NCBI RefSeq assembly: GCF_049310025.1
Contig: NZ_JBJYKD010000031.1
Coordinates: 1 to 34,259 of the forward strand
Direction of reading: 5' to 3'
DNA: 34,259 nt
Origin: JBJYKD01 sp049310025
Lineage (GTDB): Bacteria > Bacillota > Thermosediminibacteria > Thermosediminibacterales > Tepidanaerobacteraceae
Shown here: in pieces, positions 12,034-19,680 of the stretch
How positions within the stretch are numbered: the stretch's first letter is position 1
Layout: every line of letters starts with the position of its first letter
The notes under the pieces: generated by a model
The model's database searches: none
What the model was told of the DNA's origin: nothing
Seen by the model: only the letters and a program-made list of their open reading frames with translations
Translations under genes and position numbers: made by a program

Positions 12034-13776
12034 TTAATGCCCGTACACTCTAAACCTTACATGCCGGAAGGATCTACAGGTTCTCACTTCACCATCTACA
12101 TGTTCTTCTACGACTTTTCTTTCCGTAGTGGAATAAACGGGAATGATGCCCTTTTTCTTACAGTAACCCACCAGTATGTATGTGGCGCCAAAATCGCCTT
12201 CCACCAGCGCATAATCGCCTGCCGCAGCGTATTCACTTGTCCAGTGTAATATGTCCCTTATGTAATCTTCAAGAGATTCAATCCCGGCAGGTATGTTGGA
12301 CCACTTCTCCTGCAAGTCCGGGGGAAGAGAAATAAACTCTTCCACTCCCAGGTTTTTTCTTGCCTCTCTTTTTTGTTCGTCTGTCATATCATGGGAAAAT
12401 ATCAGGAGCATTTTCCTGGGCTGCCCCTGCGACTTCGGTGAGGCCGCCGGTGCTGTAGAAATTATATTTTCAGCTGTTTTTATGAATTTTTCAAGCTCAT
12501 TCTTAAAAGTCGATTCATGCCGGGGATTTTTCTGCCATCCCGCATGGTTGATGTCATTTCTTGCATTTTGTATGCAATATATCAAATTCCAGAGTTCAGA
12601 GCACAGGCGGTTGGAATTCAAAATGGATCTTACAATTTCAGGATTTTCCCGGGCAGGGCTTTCCCATTTTTCTCTGGGAATATTACGATTTTTTATAGCC
12701 ACACATTGGGATGCCAGCTTTCTGTCATTTAAATCAATTTTATTCATCATGGAAACATCACATATATAGCCGATAAGCCCTTCTTCAAGAATGGTCAATC
12801 CCTGCTGGTAAAGCTTATTGTCCCTGCACCATTTCACTATTTCGAGCAAATCTTCATATTCGTTTTTCCCAAAAACTTTGAATCTGTCGTAAAGCTTCTC
12901 CATCACCGGCGCCAGCGGTTTCAAATAATCGTGGGCGGACTTTTCCACCACTTCTTCAACGATTTTTTTCAATTCACGCGCCGCCTTTGAAAGCTGCCTT
13001 CCCCTGCATGTAAAAACTGCATCGCTGTAAGTTTGAAGTTTTGCCGCAAGATCTTTCAATAAACCGGCCGTCTTTAAATCTTTCATATTTTCTCCGCTTT
13101 TTAAAATCTCTTTATTTATAGCTTTTACACCGCTGACTGTAAGATTATTAATCAGGCTGACATCGCCGGTATTAAGATATCTGTCGATCCCTACCGTCCA
13201 GTCGAAGACATCTATGAACGGGGTCAGCTCGAAGACAGGGGCATTTCTTTTTTCCAGAGGCATTTGTTTTACCTGAGATACCGTGCCCAGCACCTCAAAT
13301 CCTCCGTAAAATACCGCATAGATGGTACAATTTTTTACTATCCTGGCATAATTTAGCACCAGAAAAGCCATCATTGGTAAAAATCGGAAGGAATGCGTTA
13401 TGTCAAAAATTAATTCATCCCCTTTTTCTATTTCATTAAAAATGATGTCAAATATCTCCCACAGTTCTTTGTAGTTGTTCCCATCCGGAATCATGACGTT
13501 TTTGATAATCACCCGGTTCATATTTGATTTAAGATTTTCAAGAGTATCTTTTAATCCGGGCTTTCCGCATTCTTCATTGGCGTTTTTTATCCAGTTGTTA
13601 TCATGGGATTTGCGTGTGGTAAAGAAGACGATCATATCGGGAGTGATGTTTTTATTTACGAGAATTTTGAGCAGAGCTTCCTGGATGTAACAGCAATTTT
13701 CGACTTTTTGATCTTGATAAAAATAATTGCATACCTCATACTTGTTTGTGCCCAAAAATGAAAGGAATTTTATCAT
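12034..13776 (-). CDS. csx1-csx20: CARF-HEPN ribonuclease (Csx1/TM1812 type) fused to Csx20-like domain
   Basis: Residues 1-200 form a CARF domain of the TM1812 (Csx1/Csx2) type: FLSFLGTNKYEVCNYFY at 4-20 and DITHSFRFLPMMAFL at 125-139. A helical part follows with the HEPN active-site motif RNDINH (Arg406, His411). After a Pro/Ser-rich linker (about 440-455) comes a separate domain at 456-580 (LLIFSHDMTDEQK, EGDFGATYILV, YSTTERK) that resembles stand-alone Csx20. Known role of the first part: an RNase activated by cyclic oligoadenylate made by Cas10. Csx20 is thought to be a ring nuclease that degrades the signal. The fusion would be a self-limiting RNase (inference). It overlaps cas6 by about 40 bases. 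Confidence 0.8.
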   Translation of the reverse strand: MIKFLSFLGTNKYEVCNYFYQDQKVENCCYIQEALLKILVNKNITPDMIVFFTTRKSHDNNWIKNANEECGKPGLKDTLENLKSNMNRVIIKNVMIPDGNNYKELWEIFDIIFNEIEKGDELIFDITHSFRFLPMMAFLVLNYARIVKNCTIYAVFYGGFEVLGTVSQVKQMPLEKRNAPVFELTPFIDVFDWTVGIDRYLNTGDVSLINNLTVSGVKAINKEILKSGENMKDLKTAGLLKDLAAKLQTYSDAVFTCRGRQLSKAARELKKIVEEVVEKSAHDYLKPLAPVMEKLYDRFKVFGKNEYEDLLEIVKWCRDNKLYQQGLTILEEGLIGYICDVSMMNKIDLNDRKLASQCVAIKNRNIPREKWESPARENPEIVRSILNSNRLCSELWNLIYCIQNARNDINHAGWQKNPRHESTFKNELEKFIKTAENIISTAPAASPKSQGQPRKMLLIFSHDMTDEQKREARKNLGVEEFISLPPDLQEKWSNIPAGIESLEDYIRDILHWTSEYAAAGDYALVEGDFGATYILVGYCKKKGIIPVYSTTERKVVEEHVDGEVRTCRSFRHVRFRVYGH

Positions 13777-14441
13777 CCTCTTTTCCCTCTTTCTTTTTCC
13801 AGAAATAAAGGTCCGGGCTTATCATGCCGTAACCTTCTTCATTGAAAAGGCCAAGGCCCGATAAATATGAAAGGCGGATTAAATCCGGCGAGCCTGAAAT
13901 CTCAAAAGGCCCCCGGTATCCACAAAACCCTGAAAATTCGTCTTTTGACGGTTTTCCTCTGAAAAAGAAGATGAACCTATCATCTAACGGAAAGCGGCCA
14001 TAGATTTTTTCGTATTTTTCAAGCAGTATTTTTCTTAAAACCTCGCTGAAAAGTTCCGGCCGACTTTCATATTCTATGCAAGTCCCTTTTGCTGCGGCTA
14101 TTATCGGGTATCACGTATCCTGCGGCGGAACACGCTGTCCTTATAAAACTGGCGTTTTTTACTTTTAACCTCCCGTACTCCAGCTGTACCGGAGTCTTCA
14201 AGATATTCATGGCAACATTTACTATATTCTCTTGTTGCGGTGTACAAAAATCAAGGGCAGCTTTTTTTATTGCCCAAAAACCTCCGGAAGCCACTTTTTT
14301 TCTCATGGGAACCGCATCGGAAAAAACAAAACATCCGTTTTCCACAAATTGCTTAAAATATTCACACAAGCGCTTTTTATAATTGTCATCAAAGAAAAAT
14401 GCCCCGTCTGTCAAGTCAAACTCCAGCCTCAACCTGGACAT
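13736..14441 (-). pseudogene. cas6: cas6, crRNA-processing endonuclease, frameshifted
   Basis: Two frames together encode a Cas6. The N-terminal frame (14441-14067) starts MSRLRLEFDLTDGAFFFDDN and contains CFVFSDAVPMRKK, usual for the first half. The sequence then shifts near 14105-14110. The second frame reads IIAAAKGTCIEYESRPELF, later FSGFCGYRGPFEISGSPDL and SGLGLFNEEGYGM, the Gly-rich C-terminal loop of Cas6, and stops at 13736. One extra base or two missing bases at the junction (around ACCCGATAAT) explain the break. Cas6 cuts the pre-crRNA in the repeat. If the lesion is real, processing must be done by another Cas6. It overlaps the csx1 start. Confidence 0.8.
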
Positions 14442-14443
14442 AA

Positions 14444-14808
14444 TCAGTCTTCCGCTTCTTTTGTAAATTTAATTTTTACCCATCCCGGTACACAATGGGG
14501 TTTCCCGTTTTTGAGTATTATCCTCCTGGTCTTGGGAAAAAGGTTAATATCGGCCACTCTCATGCCCATTTCATTCAACCTGCTTAATTCTGCCGGATTC
14601 AAAAAACGGCCGACGGTTTTTGAAATATACCCCGTGCCAAAGCCCATCTGTAAAATAATTTTCGACCAGCGAACAATCACCGGTAATGATCGAACTGGGC
14701 CGCCTCTACGTAAACGGGCAGTGCGCTTTTAATATCTTTAATATCTTCGTGGTTAAAATTTCTGCTGTACCATTTGGCTTTTCCGCTGCACATATTTTTA
14801 ATTTTCAT
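14444..14808 (-). pseudogene. csm5: csm5 C-terminal remnant (type III-A)
   Basis: The frame at 14680-14444 reads LQMGFGTGYISKTVGRFLN, then FPKTRRIILKNGKPHCVPGW. This is the usual end of Csm5, the RAMP protein at the 5'-distal end of the type III-A complex. Upstream, in another frame, ATG 14808 opens a 43-codon frame (SGKAKWYSRNFNHEDIKDI, ending FDHYR) that runs into a stop at the same place (14678-14690), so a frameshift joins the pieces. The rest of Csm5 (about two thirds) is missing. It touches cas6 on the other side, as in normal III-A operons. It looks like a leftover of an older locus replaced by the cmr operon. Confidence 0.7.
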
Positions 14809-14845
14809 CTTTAAAATAACTATTTTTCATCTTTAAAATAACTAT
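14802..14845. repeat. 22-bp tandem duplication
   Basis: TTTTCATCTTTAAAATAACTAT occurs twice in direct, perfect succession (14802-14823 and 14824-14845). Each copy carries an ATG on the minus strand; because 22 is not a multiple of three, the two are in different frames. It lies at the upstream edge of the csm5 remnant and probably arose by slippage. Confidence 0.9.
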
Positions 14846-15104
14846 TCCAATCCTTTTTTTAAACTGCAACAATCTCATTGTATACCCGGTTTTCAATAAT
14901 TTTTCCCCGAAAAGCACGGGCAAAAGCAGCCCGCGCACTCACAGTGATCCGCAGGATCTTTCAGTTTTTCAGTTTATTTTATGACATTAAACGACCAAAA
15001 AAGGCGGATCTGGCAATACGGTACGGTGCCGTTACTCGTTTTTAGGTTGAATTCTCATGCAACGTGTGTTGGTGCAGTTAGTTCTTATGCGCCAAAATTA
15101 CCCT
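14846..15104. other. Decayed region between cmr6 and the csm5 remnant
   Basis: No gene of convincing length is seen in these 259 bases. A short minus-strand frame includes a cluster of cysteines (HCECAGCFCPCFSGKN around 14910-14960) that faintly recalls the Cys cluster of Csm3-like RAMP proteins. It is interrupted by stops on both sides. The stretch probably holds the junction between the III-B operon and III-A remains. Confidence 0.35.
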
Positions 15105-16124
15105 TCAGGCATATCCGTAGCCTGCAGCAGTCTTTGCACCAATTCCATGTTCTTTAAGCGCCTTCTCCAGACAGCAGGATATTACGGCCAAGGGTTTTTG
15201 CCCTTCGAATTTTCCTTTCTCAATGGCTTTATTATCTTCCTGCTTTACACCGAAATATATGATAAATTCGGTATCCCTGACGGTCAAAAATGTAACAGGC
15301 ACGGGATTGTAATAATCACCTGGGTACTTTTCTTCTCCTTTATAGTACGGACCATAGTGAGGATTCATTATATCCACTTCAATTTTGGGCTCAGATGCAG
15401 GGTAAGCATCAAAGAATCTTACTTTACCCTGCTGTTTCTCATCTCCAAAAATGAACTTAAAGCCGGGATCTTTTAAAGCTTTCTTTTCCGCATTTTCTAA
15501 ATCAAATTCTCCTTCATCATTTTTAGCAAACAGCTGGTTGATAATAAAGCTTCTTAAAACTCCCTTAATACCCTGAGCGGGTATGTAAGGAATGCCGTAT
15601 ATATGATGCAGCGTCATAGATGTTTCATAGACGGATTCATGCCCCAGACCCACAATTAGACGCCATTGTGGCACGAAATTTATCCTCTCATACTGAATAC
15701 CCATATCTTTTAGAGAAAGCAATTGGCGCTTAACAAGGGAATTAATAGGGAACTTTTTAAAATTCTCACCTTTTATTGCTTCAGTTAAATCAAATTTATC
15801 TATATTAAAATGAGCCGCTTTATTCAACTTCAAATAAAAGTTATCTATATTATTTTCTTTTTCTATAAGGATGCTTGTATCTTTCGGCATTCTGTAAGGG
15901 ATGTACCTCATCTCTCCGGCATTTACTCCTTTTTCGTTTTCTTCAACGGTTATTTCAAAAATTGCATTTTCATTTAACATTTCTTCCTCAATTTTATTTT
16001 TATCCAGAATATGTTTGTTAAAATAAATCTTATTATAGTTTTCATTTTTTAAGAAACCGAATTTTTTGTTATACGAAACAAACCATGCCACCTGTCTGTT
16101 TGTTTTTCCTTTATTATTCTTCAT
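15105..16124 (-). CDS. cmr6: Cmr6 (Cas7-type RAMP) with N-terminal cold-shock-like domain
   Basis: The Cmr6 core occupies about residues 150-339: LIVGLGHESVYETSMTLHH, IPAQGIKGVLRSF, DIMNPHYGPYY, PGDYYNPVPVTFLTV and the Gly-rich end GIGAKTAAGYG. It caps the Cmr complex backbone near the 3' end of the crRNA. Residues about 8-75 are an addition that looks like a cold-shock/OB domain: WFVSYNKKFGFLKNE has the RNP1-like K-x-F-G-F pattern, KIYFNKHIL the RNP2-like strand, and a final NEKGVNAGEM. Cold-shock domains bind single-stranded RNA or DNA. ATG overlaps the end of cmr5 by 11 bases. It is the last intact cmr gene. Confidence 0.85.
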   Translation of the reverse strand: MKNNKGKTNRQVAWFVSYNKKFGFLKNENYNKIYFNKHILDKNKIEEEMLNENAIFEITVEENEKGVNAGEMRYIPYRMPKDTSILIEKENNIDNFYLKLNKAAHFNIDKFDLTEAIKGENFKKFPINSLVKRQLLSLKDMGIQYERINFVPQWRLIVGLGHESVYETSMTLHHIYGIPYIPAQGIKGVLRSFIINQLFAKNDEGEFDLENAEKKALKDPGFKFIFGDEKQQGKVRFFDAYPASEPKIEVDIMNPHYGPYYKGEEKYPGDYYNPVPVTFLTVRDTEFIIYFGVKQEDNKAIEKGKFEGQKPLAVISCCLEKALKEHGIGAKTAAGYGYA

Positions 16125-16539
16125 TATCCGGATCCCCTTCTATCAAACCTTCTGCAAACCTTCGCAGCCAGTTTAGGAACGCCAGTACCTCTATGGTAAC
16201 GGCTCTGTACTGCGGAGAATCCAGAGAAATAACAGCTGCAACCAAATCGATGTTGCCCGCAAGGTCTATGATCTTTTTTTCGTCCCGCCTCAGCCATTCG
16301 GTTATTTGGTCATAAATCAACTTGTATGCATAGCCAGATTCGCTCAATTTATCACTGGCTTTAGATTTCACAAATGCCAGGGCAGCTCCCAACCCGTTGG
16401 TTTTTATCAACATGGGCATCTTCTTGACATACTGTTTGTATTCTTTTCTCCCCTCAATCTCGTTTCCCTTTTCCGCGCATTGATATGCAAAAGAAGCCCT
16501 CCCCTGTTCAAGCCCTTTTATTACCGTCTTTTCGGTCAT
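16114..16539 (-). CDS. cmr5: Cmr5 small subunit
   Basis: The 141-aa all-helical protein shows the usual Cmr5 pattern: LEQGRASFAY at the start, KEYKQYVKKMPMLIKTNGLG in the middle, and YRAVTIEVLAFLNWLRRFAE near the end. Cmr5 (Cas11) lines the complex and contacts the target RNA. Length is normal for the family. It sits 3 bases after cmr4 and overlaps cmr6. Confidence 0.93.
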   Translation of the reverse strand: MTEKTVIKGLEQGRASFAYQCAEKGNEIEGRKEYKQYVKKMPMLIKTNGLGAALAFVKSKASDKLSESGYAYKLIYDQITEWLRRDEKKIIDLAGNIDLVAAVISLDSPQYRAVTIEVLAFLNWLRRFAEGLIEGDPDNEE

Positions 16540-16542
16540 TTA

Positions 16543-17490
16543 TTATTCCACCCCCATAATCCTCGTCCGGATTATTCCTTTCCCGAGGGTAGCATTTCCT
16601 CCGAGTTGAATGACTCCGGGAAGTCCCGCACAGAAAAATTCCAGAATCATTTCTTCTTCTTTTTTTTCTTCTTTTTTAAATATGCCTTTGTTTGCACTGA
16701 AAACAGGGCTAGCCAGTACCAGAGAATAAAGCACGCTTTCGGCAGGTAAATATTCTTCTGTAAAAAGAGCTCCGCTTTTCACTGTCCCGGTGTTAGGGTC
16801 AATCCTCGTTCTGGTAACAACTTCTGTTGACAAACTCACAAAGTCTCTAAAATCATCGTCAGAAAGAACAGCGATATCCTTTTCCATCTTTTCTAACCAG
16901 TATTTATACTCTTCACAGGAAGGAAAAATCTTATTTGCCAGCCATTTTGCAAATTTTGTACACTTATCCCCTTCGGCCGGTCTTTCTACGTTAAAGGTAT
17001 ATTCTTCAAGAATAACCTTGTTCTCATTCAATAGTAAATTGCTACCATAGGGCACGGTATTGGCTTCAGGCAGTTCGGGAAAATCCTTAATGCCGGAAAG
17101 AAGAAGATCGTTTTTAAATCTCTCTAAAACCTCGGGGCACGTAATCCAGGCAAACACGCCCTTCATGGATTTAACGGGGAACAGGAGTATTCTCGCATCG
17201 GTAAAACCTAGGGCACCGGCATGAAGATCTCCTTCCTCTGGACCAAAAGCAAGCATAATGGTTTCTTTCCTCAAGGCTTCTTCGGTCAATTTAATTCCAT
17301 TGAAATTTATTTCATTGAGGTTCTCAAATGCCTCCCTGATACATCCCTTTAAACTGGAACTCTCCACTTTGGGGAAATCGGTATGCCTCTCCCGCTGTAT
17401 GGGCAAATCAACAATCCCCAAATCATTTCCGCTGCCAGCATGCAACGGAGTTTCACAAATCATAAAAAACGGCCTGGCCAGCTTAAACAT
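16543..17490 (-). CDS. cmr4: Cmr4 (Cas7) backbone RNase subunit
   Basis: Residues 13-50 carry the family signature ETPLHAGSGNDLGIVDLPIQ then RERHTDFP and SSSLKGCIREAF. Asp28 in IVDLPIQRE lies where the catalytic Asp of characterised Cmr4 proteins lies. The C-terminus has LGGNATLGKGIIRTRI. Several copies form the helical backbone on the crRNA and cut the bound target RNA every six bases. Length (315 aa) is normal. Its start overlaps the end of the CARF-RelE gene by 8 bases. Confidence 0.93.
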   Translation of the reverse strand: MFKLARPFFMICETPLHAGSGNDLGIVDLPIQRERHTDFPKVESSSLKGCIREAFENLNEINFNGIKLTEEALRKETIMLAFGPEEGDLHAGALGFTDARILLFPVKSMKGVFAWITCPEVLERFKNDLLLSGIKDFPELPEANTVPYGSNLLLNENKVILEEYTFNVERPAEGDKCTKFAKWLANKIFPSCEEYKYWLEKMEKDIAVLSDDDFRDFVSLSTEVVTRTRIDPNTGTVKSGALFTEEYLPAESVLYSLVLASPVFSANKGIFKKEEKKEEEMILEFFCAGLPGVIQLGGNATLGKGIIRTRIMGVE

Positions 17491-18592
17491 CTTTTAACCT
17501 CCATTCCCGCTTTTTAGATTTTTTAATTATTTGTTCTTTATCAATAGATTTTTCAATATATTCTTTTGCAGCCTCTTCGTCTTCAAAGGTCTTATAAATA
17601 TAGATTTTTCCATCATGTTCGAAATAATATATCCTGTTGGGATTATTCCCATCATCATATACATAATGGCCATTTTTATCTTCCGTCTTATTTTCTCTAA
17701 TTTGCTTATTAGAGAACTTTTCAGCAATTACCCTCTGAATTTCCCTCTGGTTTTGAATTTCATCCCATACATCATCACTGCAATAAAATACAAAATATTG
17801 ATTTTTAAAACTTTTAAACAAGATTATACCAATGGGGCTTAAAACCGCTCCGCTATCTATTTTTTCTACCAGCCCCATTTTTTCCAGTTCTTCAAATGCT
17901 TGAAATTTCTCGTTTTTAGCCCGCGAATAATTATTTATTACCTCCTCAAGCTGCAGTATTTCTTCATAGTATCGGTCAAAGACCCGAAAATCTACAGAAA
18001 TGGGCACTTTGGGAATGGTGATCAAAGTTTCCGTTTCTTCATAGATATATACAATTTCACACCTGTTAATCTGCCCCAGAATAGTAAGATAGGGTATTAC
18101 TCCCTTATAACCGCCGGTAATATTAAAGATAACATTATCCGGATAGTAATTTATTATTTGCTCAATCCTCTCAACCAGTTTACGCAGACCGGTTTCAACA
18201 AAAAATTTATAGTCCTCCACCTGCAGACCTTCAATAACATCAGTTTGGGGATTAAACATAACTCGTATATTGCCATTATCCAGCAGGACTTCTTCAATTA
18301 TTTCCGCCGCTAACCTTGATACTATAGTATCGGTTGCCAGGAGATACACTTCCAAATCATCTTTAACACTCTCTTTGATTTTCAGAATGCTGGCTATTTC
18401 GGCCGAAGCTTTAGGGTTATTTTTTGCCCAGCCAAGCACAGACTTTTTAATTATATCTATTCTCGATCTTCTCTCTTCCCACTCTTTATGGGGCAGTTCT
18501 TTTATACTTTTATAATGCGGCTCTATATCTTTTTTCCTGTCCAAATAATTTGTAAAAAGAGAAGTTCCTACGGTCGTAATTACCCTTTTCAA
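17483..18592 (-). CDS. CARF-wHTH-RelE effector (Cami1-like, APE2256/TIGR02619 family)
   Basis: Residues 1-200 are a CARF domain of the APE2256 type (VITTVGTSLFTNYLDRK at 4-20; NPQTDVIEGLQVEDY at 114-128; FNITGGYKGVIPYLT at 156-170). A winged-helix part follows at about 210-262 (KFQAFEELEKMGLVEK, LSPIGIILFKSF). The C-terminal part (about 264-345) has a RelE-like strand-helix-sheet order: YFVFYCSDDVWDEIQNQ, then NRIYYFEHDGKIYIYKTF. No HEPN motif is present. Known relatives bind cyclic oligoadenylate and then cut ribosome-bound mRNA. It lies inside the cmr operon, overlapping cmr3 by 4 bases and cmr4 by 8. The RelE assignment is by pattern only and catalytic residues cannot be named. Confidence 0.72.
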   Translation of the reverse strand: MKRVITTVGTSLFTNYLDRKKDIEPHYKSIKELPHKEWEERRSRIDIIKKSVLGWAKNNPKASAEIASILKIKESVKDDLEVYLLATDTIVSRLAAEIIEEVLLDNGNIRVMFNPQTDVIEGLQVEDYKFFVETGLRKLVERIEQIINYYPDNVIFNITGGYKGVIPYLTILGQINRCEIVYIYEETETLITIPKVPISVDFRVFDRYYEEILQLEEVINNYSRAKNEKFQAFEELEKMGLVEKIDSGAVLSPIGIILFKSFKNQYFVFYCSDDVWDEIQNQREIQRVIAEKFSNKQIRENKTEDKNGHYVYDDGNNPNRIYYFEHDGKIYIYKTFEDEEAAKEYIEKSIDKEQIIKKSKKREWRLKDV

Positions 18593-19680
18593 TCCTCTAC
18601 ACCTCCCACAAAAGCAACACCGTATCCCTCTTCCCGGTTATAGTTCGAAATGCTCTTATAGTTAAAGACATCCGCTACTTCAGCCATATCCCTTTCATCA
18701 CAAAGTTCAAAATAATATACGCTTCCCGGAGGAACGGCCCGCCGCATTGGTTTGGGCTGTTTATCCTTAATATCAAATCCCCCAATGGTTAAATATTTAC
18801 CCACAACAGCAGTTAAAAGTTTTAATCTTATTCCTTCATATTCACCCTCTAACTTTTCATAATCTAGCCAGTGCGGCAACCAACCGTGCTCAAAAATTGC
18901 AGGTGTTGTCAGGACTAATTTAAAACGCTTACCCTTTAATCCGGCAGGTTTAACAATATCTAAATCCTCAATCTGACTGTAAAACGCTGCCTTACCCTCA
19001 CCGCCAAGCCGCAAAAACCCACTTTCAGGAAGTTTCAGTCCTGTAAAATCTATAACCAGTGAAAGAGTTTCAGTTTCCCTGCCTTTCCCCCTTCTCGACG
19101 CCAACCTGTTCATCCCCACACGATAAAGCCTGCCATTTTCAGCATTGGTAGTAAGGGTTTGCTTATTCCTGCCTATGCCAATTTTCGGTTCCAACAACAC
19201 ATATTCAGAAATTTCCTTGTAAAAAAAGTTTTTTCTCCGCAAAGATAAATATTCCTCAAAGAAAAGATGATCTAAAATTCCACCTTCAACTGTCTCTACC
19301 TCTATGTTATCTAGGGATTTTAATAACATTTGAGTCACGCAACTTGATATCACATTATTATCGTCTAAAGAAAGCATAAAGGCACATTTATCTTCCTTAT
19401 TTTTTTTATCCTTCACACAATCCAGGGGAAGGGGGTAATAAATACTCTCACCAATATTTAAGAACATCCCTTTTATTTTTAAATTTCTTGTAGGGTCTTC
19501 TTTCGTCTTTGCTTTGTGGAACTCACCGATATTTTCGGCAAAATAAGCGCTTCTTAAAGCACCGTAGATTACGGAAGGAGGCGGCGGGAAAATTCCATTT
19601 GCCCAGGTCTCACTTCCCATGGTAAAGGGCCTGCCATCCCGAAAAAATAGTGTATCAAGGGCCTCAATTTTTATAAACAA
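18589..19680 (-). CDS. cmr3: Cmr3 (Cas5-type RAMP)
   Basis: The N-terminus has the signature DTLFFRDGRPFTMGSETWAN then GIFPPPPSVIYGALRS. Internal GIGRNKQT and the C-terminal KPMRRAVPPGSVYYFEL and EEGYGVAFVG are also typical. Cmr3 binds the 5' handle of the crRNA and pairs with Cas10. Its length (363 aa) is normal. It overlaps cas10 by 10 bases and the CARF-RelE gene by 4. Confidence 0.92.
   Translation of the reverse strand: MFIKIEALDTLFFRDGRPFTMGSETWANGIFPPPPSVIYGALRSAYFAENIGEFHKAKTKEDPTRNLKIKGMFLNIGESIYYPLPLDCVKDKKNKEDKCAFMLSLDDNNVISSCVTQMLLKSLDNIEVETVEGGILDHLFFEEYLSLRRKNFFYKEISEYVLLEPKIGIGRNKQTLTTNAENGRLYRVGMNRLASRRGKGRETETLSLVIDFTGLKLPESGFLRLGGEGKAAFYSQIEDLDIVKPAGLKGKRFKLVLTTPAIFEHGWLPHWLDYEKLEGEYEGIRLKLLTAVVGKYLTIGGFDIKDKQPKPMRRAVPPGSVYYFELCDERDMAEVADVFNYKSISNYNREEGYGVAFVGGVED

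Noticed and set aside
12293..12769. 158-codon plus-strand frame opposite csx1-csx20
   Set aside because: Antisense shadow with no ribosome binding site; the minus-strand protein has clear CARF, HEPN and Csx20-like parts.
14232..14732. 166-codon plus-strand frame over cas6 and csm5 remains
   Set aside because: No family pattern, no start signal; both minus-strand products are recognisable even though frameshifted.
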